From the NCBI GenBank assembly GCA_012064415.1, contig SSNU01000168.1, positions 32,863 to 64,290 on the forward strand: a stretch of DNA of 31,428 bases, read 5' to 3'. Numbering within the stretch: the stretch's first letter is position 1; each line of letters starts with the position of its first letter. This document shows positions 29,464 to 31,428 of the stretch, piece after piece. The notes beneath the pieces are model-generated. The model was given only the letters and a program-made list of their open reading frames with translations, had not been told where the DNA came from and did not search any database. The DNA comes from Gyrodactylus bullatarudis (Eukaryota > Platyhelminthes > Monogenea > Gyrodactylidea > Gyrodactylidae). A program made the translations under genes and the position numbers.

Positions 29464-30130
29464 TTATGAAAGTCTTCTTCTCTTTCCGTATAATTGCAAC
29501 CAATTATCCCCTATTTCGATTTCACCAATATTGCCATTGATAGTATCATTTGTACCTATTTCTAGAGCTTCATTAATTATTCTTTTCCTAAAATGATTTT
29601 GACCCTTAATTATCTTAGCATTTTCGAAATCGAAAATGTGACCCTCCCCTGTGTGTTCCATTAGTTTGGAATTGTAATTACCCTTGAGCACATCTCTGTG
29701 ATGTTCATTAATCCTACACTCGAAGGATCTACCCGTCTGTCCCACGTACTTCTTACCACAAGAGCAATCAATAGAATACACACCTTTTCCTTGCATCCGA
29801 TTTATATCTGACCTTTTCTTATTAATCTTATTTAGAATATTATTTTTATTTTTAAAAACAACTCTTAAATTATTTTTTCTATAGATTTTAGCTAATTTCT
29901 TATTTAATGGAGTATAATCTAAAAACACTTTTTTATCTTCTACTTCATTTTTCTCTAATTTAGGACCATAAAAATTTCTTAAAACCTCTGACATAGTGTC
30001 CCTAATAACCTTATTAGGATAACCATTCCTAGAAAAAATTATTTTCAACTCCTCAAGTTTTTTGTTTAAATGGTCTTGGTCAGTTAATCTTAAAACACGT
30101 AGAATTTCTCCTTTGAGAGTGCCAATTTTA
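29464..30130 (-). CDS. Penelope-like element C-terminal polyprotein: RT thumb end plus GIY-YIG endonuclease
   Basis: The frame opens without a Met at about 30130 as GTLKGEILRVLRLTDQDHLN, the thumb end of the PLE reverse transcriptase, then KIIFSRNGYPNKVIRD (NGYP), a lysine-rich linker with NNLRVVFKNKNN, and the GIY-YIG domain VYSIDCSCGKKYVGQTGRSF followed by RINEHHRD. Later blocks are ...LMEHTGEGHIFDFENAKII (conserved His region) and RIINEALEIG (Glu). It stops at TAA 29466-29464. There is no internal stop, so this is the best-preserved PLE domain in the window; the catalytic RT palm (YADD region) is missing by 5' truncation. The motif reads YVG in place of YIG, a common variant. It belongs to a different family from the 5561-6160 and 17203-17580 copies. 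Confidence 0.85.
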
Positions 30131-30222
30131 ATTACGTATTTTAAGATTAACTGACCAAGACCATTTAAACAAAAAACTTGAGGAGTTGAAAATAATTTTT
30201 TCTAGGAATGGTTAGCGTCTCA

Positions 30223-30268
30223 TCCACTGAAGAAGGTACTTGACTATCTCAGTACCGAAACGTCTGGA
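30223..30268 (+). ncRNA. Hammerhead-like motif in PLE terminal repeat (right copy)
   Basis: Elements in order are TCCA (stem I), CTGAAGA (core CUGANGA), one extra A, GGTACT, loop TGACTATCTC, AGTACC (perfect 6-bp stem II), GAAA, AC/GT minimal stem III, C cleavage position (30264) and TGGA (stem I). This matches the minimal hammerhead ribozymes described in Penelope-like elements; the extra A before stem II departs from the strict consensus. Confidence 0.6.
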
Positions 30269-30329
30269 AGAGGCTTTGGAAAAAGGTTGGTTATATTCCA
30301 ATTAAATCTACTTTTACTAATTTTATTGA

Positions 30330-30439
30330 TGACCCAACCTGTAATTACCGACAAGAAAAGCTGTGAAAAAGTGAAGAAAAAACGACGTAGAGACAGTGGT
30401 CAGCAGAAAATTGATCGGTTTATGAAAAGGCAGAAATAG
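30330..30439 (+). pseudogene. Broken unrecognised gene, 3' part with PCNA-box-like end
   Basis: After the second copy of the target site the frame continues MTQPVITDKKSCEKVKKKRR, then RDSGQQKIDRFMKRQK and TAG at 30437. The distance between the two target-site copies (1197 bp) is a multiple of three, so the frame is preserved across the insertion. The basic C-terminus with Q-x-x-I-x-x-F-(M) resembles a degenerate PIP box (PCNA-interacting peptide, usually QxxIxxFF). A DNA-replication or repair relation is only a suggestion from this tail. Confidence 0.45.
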
Positions 30440-30553
30440 ATAATTATAATTAGTTGTGAGCAGAGTTTTTTACGTTGAAAACTCTTTACCCATCCCTAGT
30501 GAGGCCTAAAAATACAATCACGAAATGGACCAATGGAAGCCAGAGAATATTTT

Positions 30554-30638
30554 CCATTGTAATAGTATTTAAATGTTACCGGGGTAGAGTCTGAAGAGAC
30601 CCGGCGAAATATAACGTTTATCACTATAATATACGTCT
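30554..30638 (-). repeat. Family C repeat with GC-rich hairpin (copy 2)
   Basis: Inverted copy of 7193-7276. The complement reads AGACGTATATTATAGTGATA, AACGTTATATTTC, then the CCGGG...CCCGG stem with a few changes, then TAAATACTATTACAATG. A much shorter partial match (TATTATAGTGTGATAAACGC) is at about 22955-22975. Confidence 0.7.
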
Positions 30639-30657
30639 GTCTTCTCTAACCTTCATT

Positions 30658-31428
30658 ATGAGTTTAGAACCAAAAGAAAATATTCTTAATGAAGTTCGGC
30701 AATATTATAATTCAAATCTAAATTTTCCTTTTAATCCAATTTCTTCAAGACTTTTTATTTTTTTTGTTGTTAGAATAAAAATCTATATTGAGATAATGGT
30801 AATATGTACAAAATGGTATAATAAATAATCTTGGTTATTTATGTAGCATATAAAGAAAATAATTTTAAATCTAAATAAAATGTTCATCATTAAGAGATAT
30901 GGTAAAAATAAGAAAATCTAACAAGTAAATCATGAAACATTCTGGTTACTTATGAAGGTCAGGATAAAGGAGAGTTTTTGTGTAGTCTATTTTGCTACGA
31001 ATGTGATTCATAATGGATTGATTCATAAAAAACAGTCTTAAAGTAATTTTACTTGAGAATATTTTAATATTTGGCCACCTGTTCCATTCGCTTATTCAAG
31101 AGATTTGAAGGGGATAGAACAAGTATTGAGATTATTCTCGATAAGATAGTAACAAATTTAACAAACCAATCCGTTAGACTTAAGACTATCAAGATCGAGA
31201 AATCGAAAGAATCCAAAGTAGTTTTCTATATTGGCTCTTTCCCTTCCTAGAATCCTATAATTCTCGGATTTTAGCCTCTGGTCTTCAACCTCTTTGGGTT
31301 AGAAGATATGCATTCATAGTCAAAAATTTTCTCATGACCTCCTCTCCGATCGAACATAACTATAATTTTAGGCATCAATCTTTTAAAAATTCCTTTCTTC
31401 TCTCCTCTTTCGAATCAATTAATAATAA
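30658..31428 (+). other. Right end of window, no firm gene
   Basis: An ATG at 30658 opens a 56-codon frame (MSLEPKENILNEVRQYYNSN, LNFPFNPISSRL, then hydrophobic low-quality sequence) ending at TAA near 30828. The first 32 residues look protein-like and could be a first exon, but no donor was assigned. From 30830 to the end I see nothing beyond AT-rich sequence and a short match at 31031 to the frame at 28543-28800. Confidence 0.25.

Larger units (their letters stand above)
29147..30329 (-). mobile_element. Penelope-like retroelement inserted as an inverted dimer
   Basis: Between target-site copies TGACCCAACCTATA (29133-29146) and TGACCCAACCTGTA (30330-30343) lies a PLE. A minus-strand, 5'-truncated copy (coding 30130-29464, 3' region to 29147) is joined head to head with a short plus-strand copy (30133-30329). 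The two share an 82-bp inverted segment of thumb-coding sequence (30020-30101 and 30133-30214, one mismatch) around a 31-base spacer, and a 116-bp perfect inverted repeat at the outer ends (29184-29299 and 30214-30329). In the plus copy the coding sequence jumps from the codons for NG to the terminal repeat, an internal deletion that removes the endonuclease. Inverted 5' extensions of this kind are known for Penelope-like elements. Confidence 0.8.

Noticed and set aside
1..31428. CRISPR arrays, tRNA or rRNA genes, bacterial promoters or terminators
   Set aside because: No regularly spaced repeats, no cloverleaf with A/B boxes, and no rRNA motifs were seen; spliceosomal introns show this is eukaryotic DNA.

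Overview
The window looks like AT-rich nuclear DNA from an invertebrate, probably an arthropod. It has GT-AG introns, one spliced neurotransmitter-transporter gene, no operons, and dense mobile-element debris. The mix of Penelope-like fragments, a KRBA2-type integrase transposon and a Tc1-like remnant would fit a crustacean such as a copepod, but that is a guess from family composition and not shown by the sequence.

The one clear host gene is on the minus strand: an SLC1-family excitatory amino acid (glutamate) transporter. Four coding exons are visible at 22511-22181, 13424-13208, 11274-11014 and 9099-8839. Their splice sites and phases join into 356 codons plus two bases, running from the initiator Met to hairpin loop HP1. 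The remaining exons (HP1 end, TM7, HP2, TM8) were not found and should lie beyond the left edge. The introns are about 8.8, 1.9 and 1.9 kb, and the fourth exceeds 8.8 kb. All are filled with repeats.

The left part (1-8838, intron 4) holds a 610-bp nearly palindromic foldback element, a second composite foldback at about 2290-3371, and two Penelope-like retroelement (PLE) 3' ends with GIY-YIG domains at 5.06-6.16 kb. The second PLE is followed by a hammerhead-like motif. The middle (9-22 kb, introns 1-3) carries many more copies of the same foldback family, a 166-bp inverted-repeat element, an 89-bp piggyBac-like mini element with TTAA ends, a truncated Tc1-like transposase, a 470-bp foldback with a 10-bp near-perfect target duplication, and an antisense PLE fragment.

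The right part (23.9-31.4 kb), upstream of the transporter, is a nested transposon cluster. It contains an inverted-repeat element with CTAGGGCGGTCA ends, then an essentially complete 1954-bp DNA transposon (25410-27363). That transposon has TGTTA...TAACA inverted termini and an integrase-type DDE transposase read through four tiny introns, broken by two in-frame TGA codons and one frameshift. Next come several unrecognised broken reading frames. One of them is split by a PLE inverted dimer (29147-30329) with 116-bp perfect inverted ends, hammerhead-like motifs and a 14-bp target duplication.

No rRNA, tRNA, CRISPR or prokaryotic feature was seen. The most interesting items are the KRBA2-type transposon, the PLE dimer with its hammerhead-like ends, and the density of long-palindrome elements inside a neuronal transporter gene.
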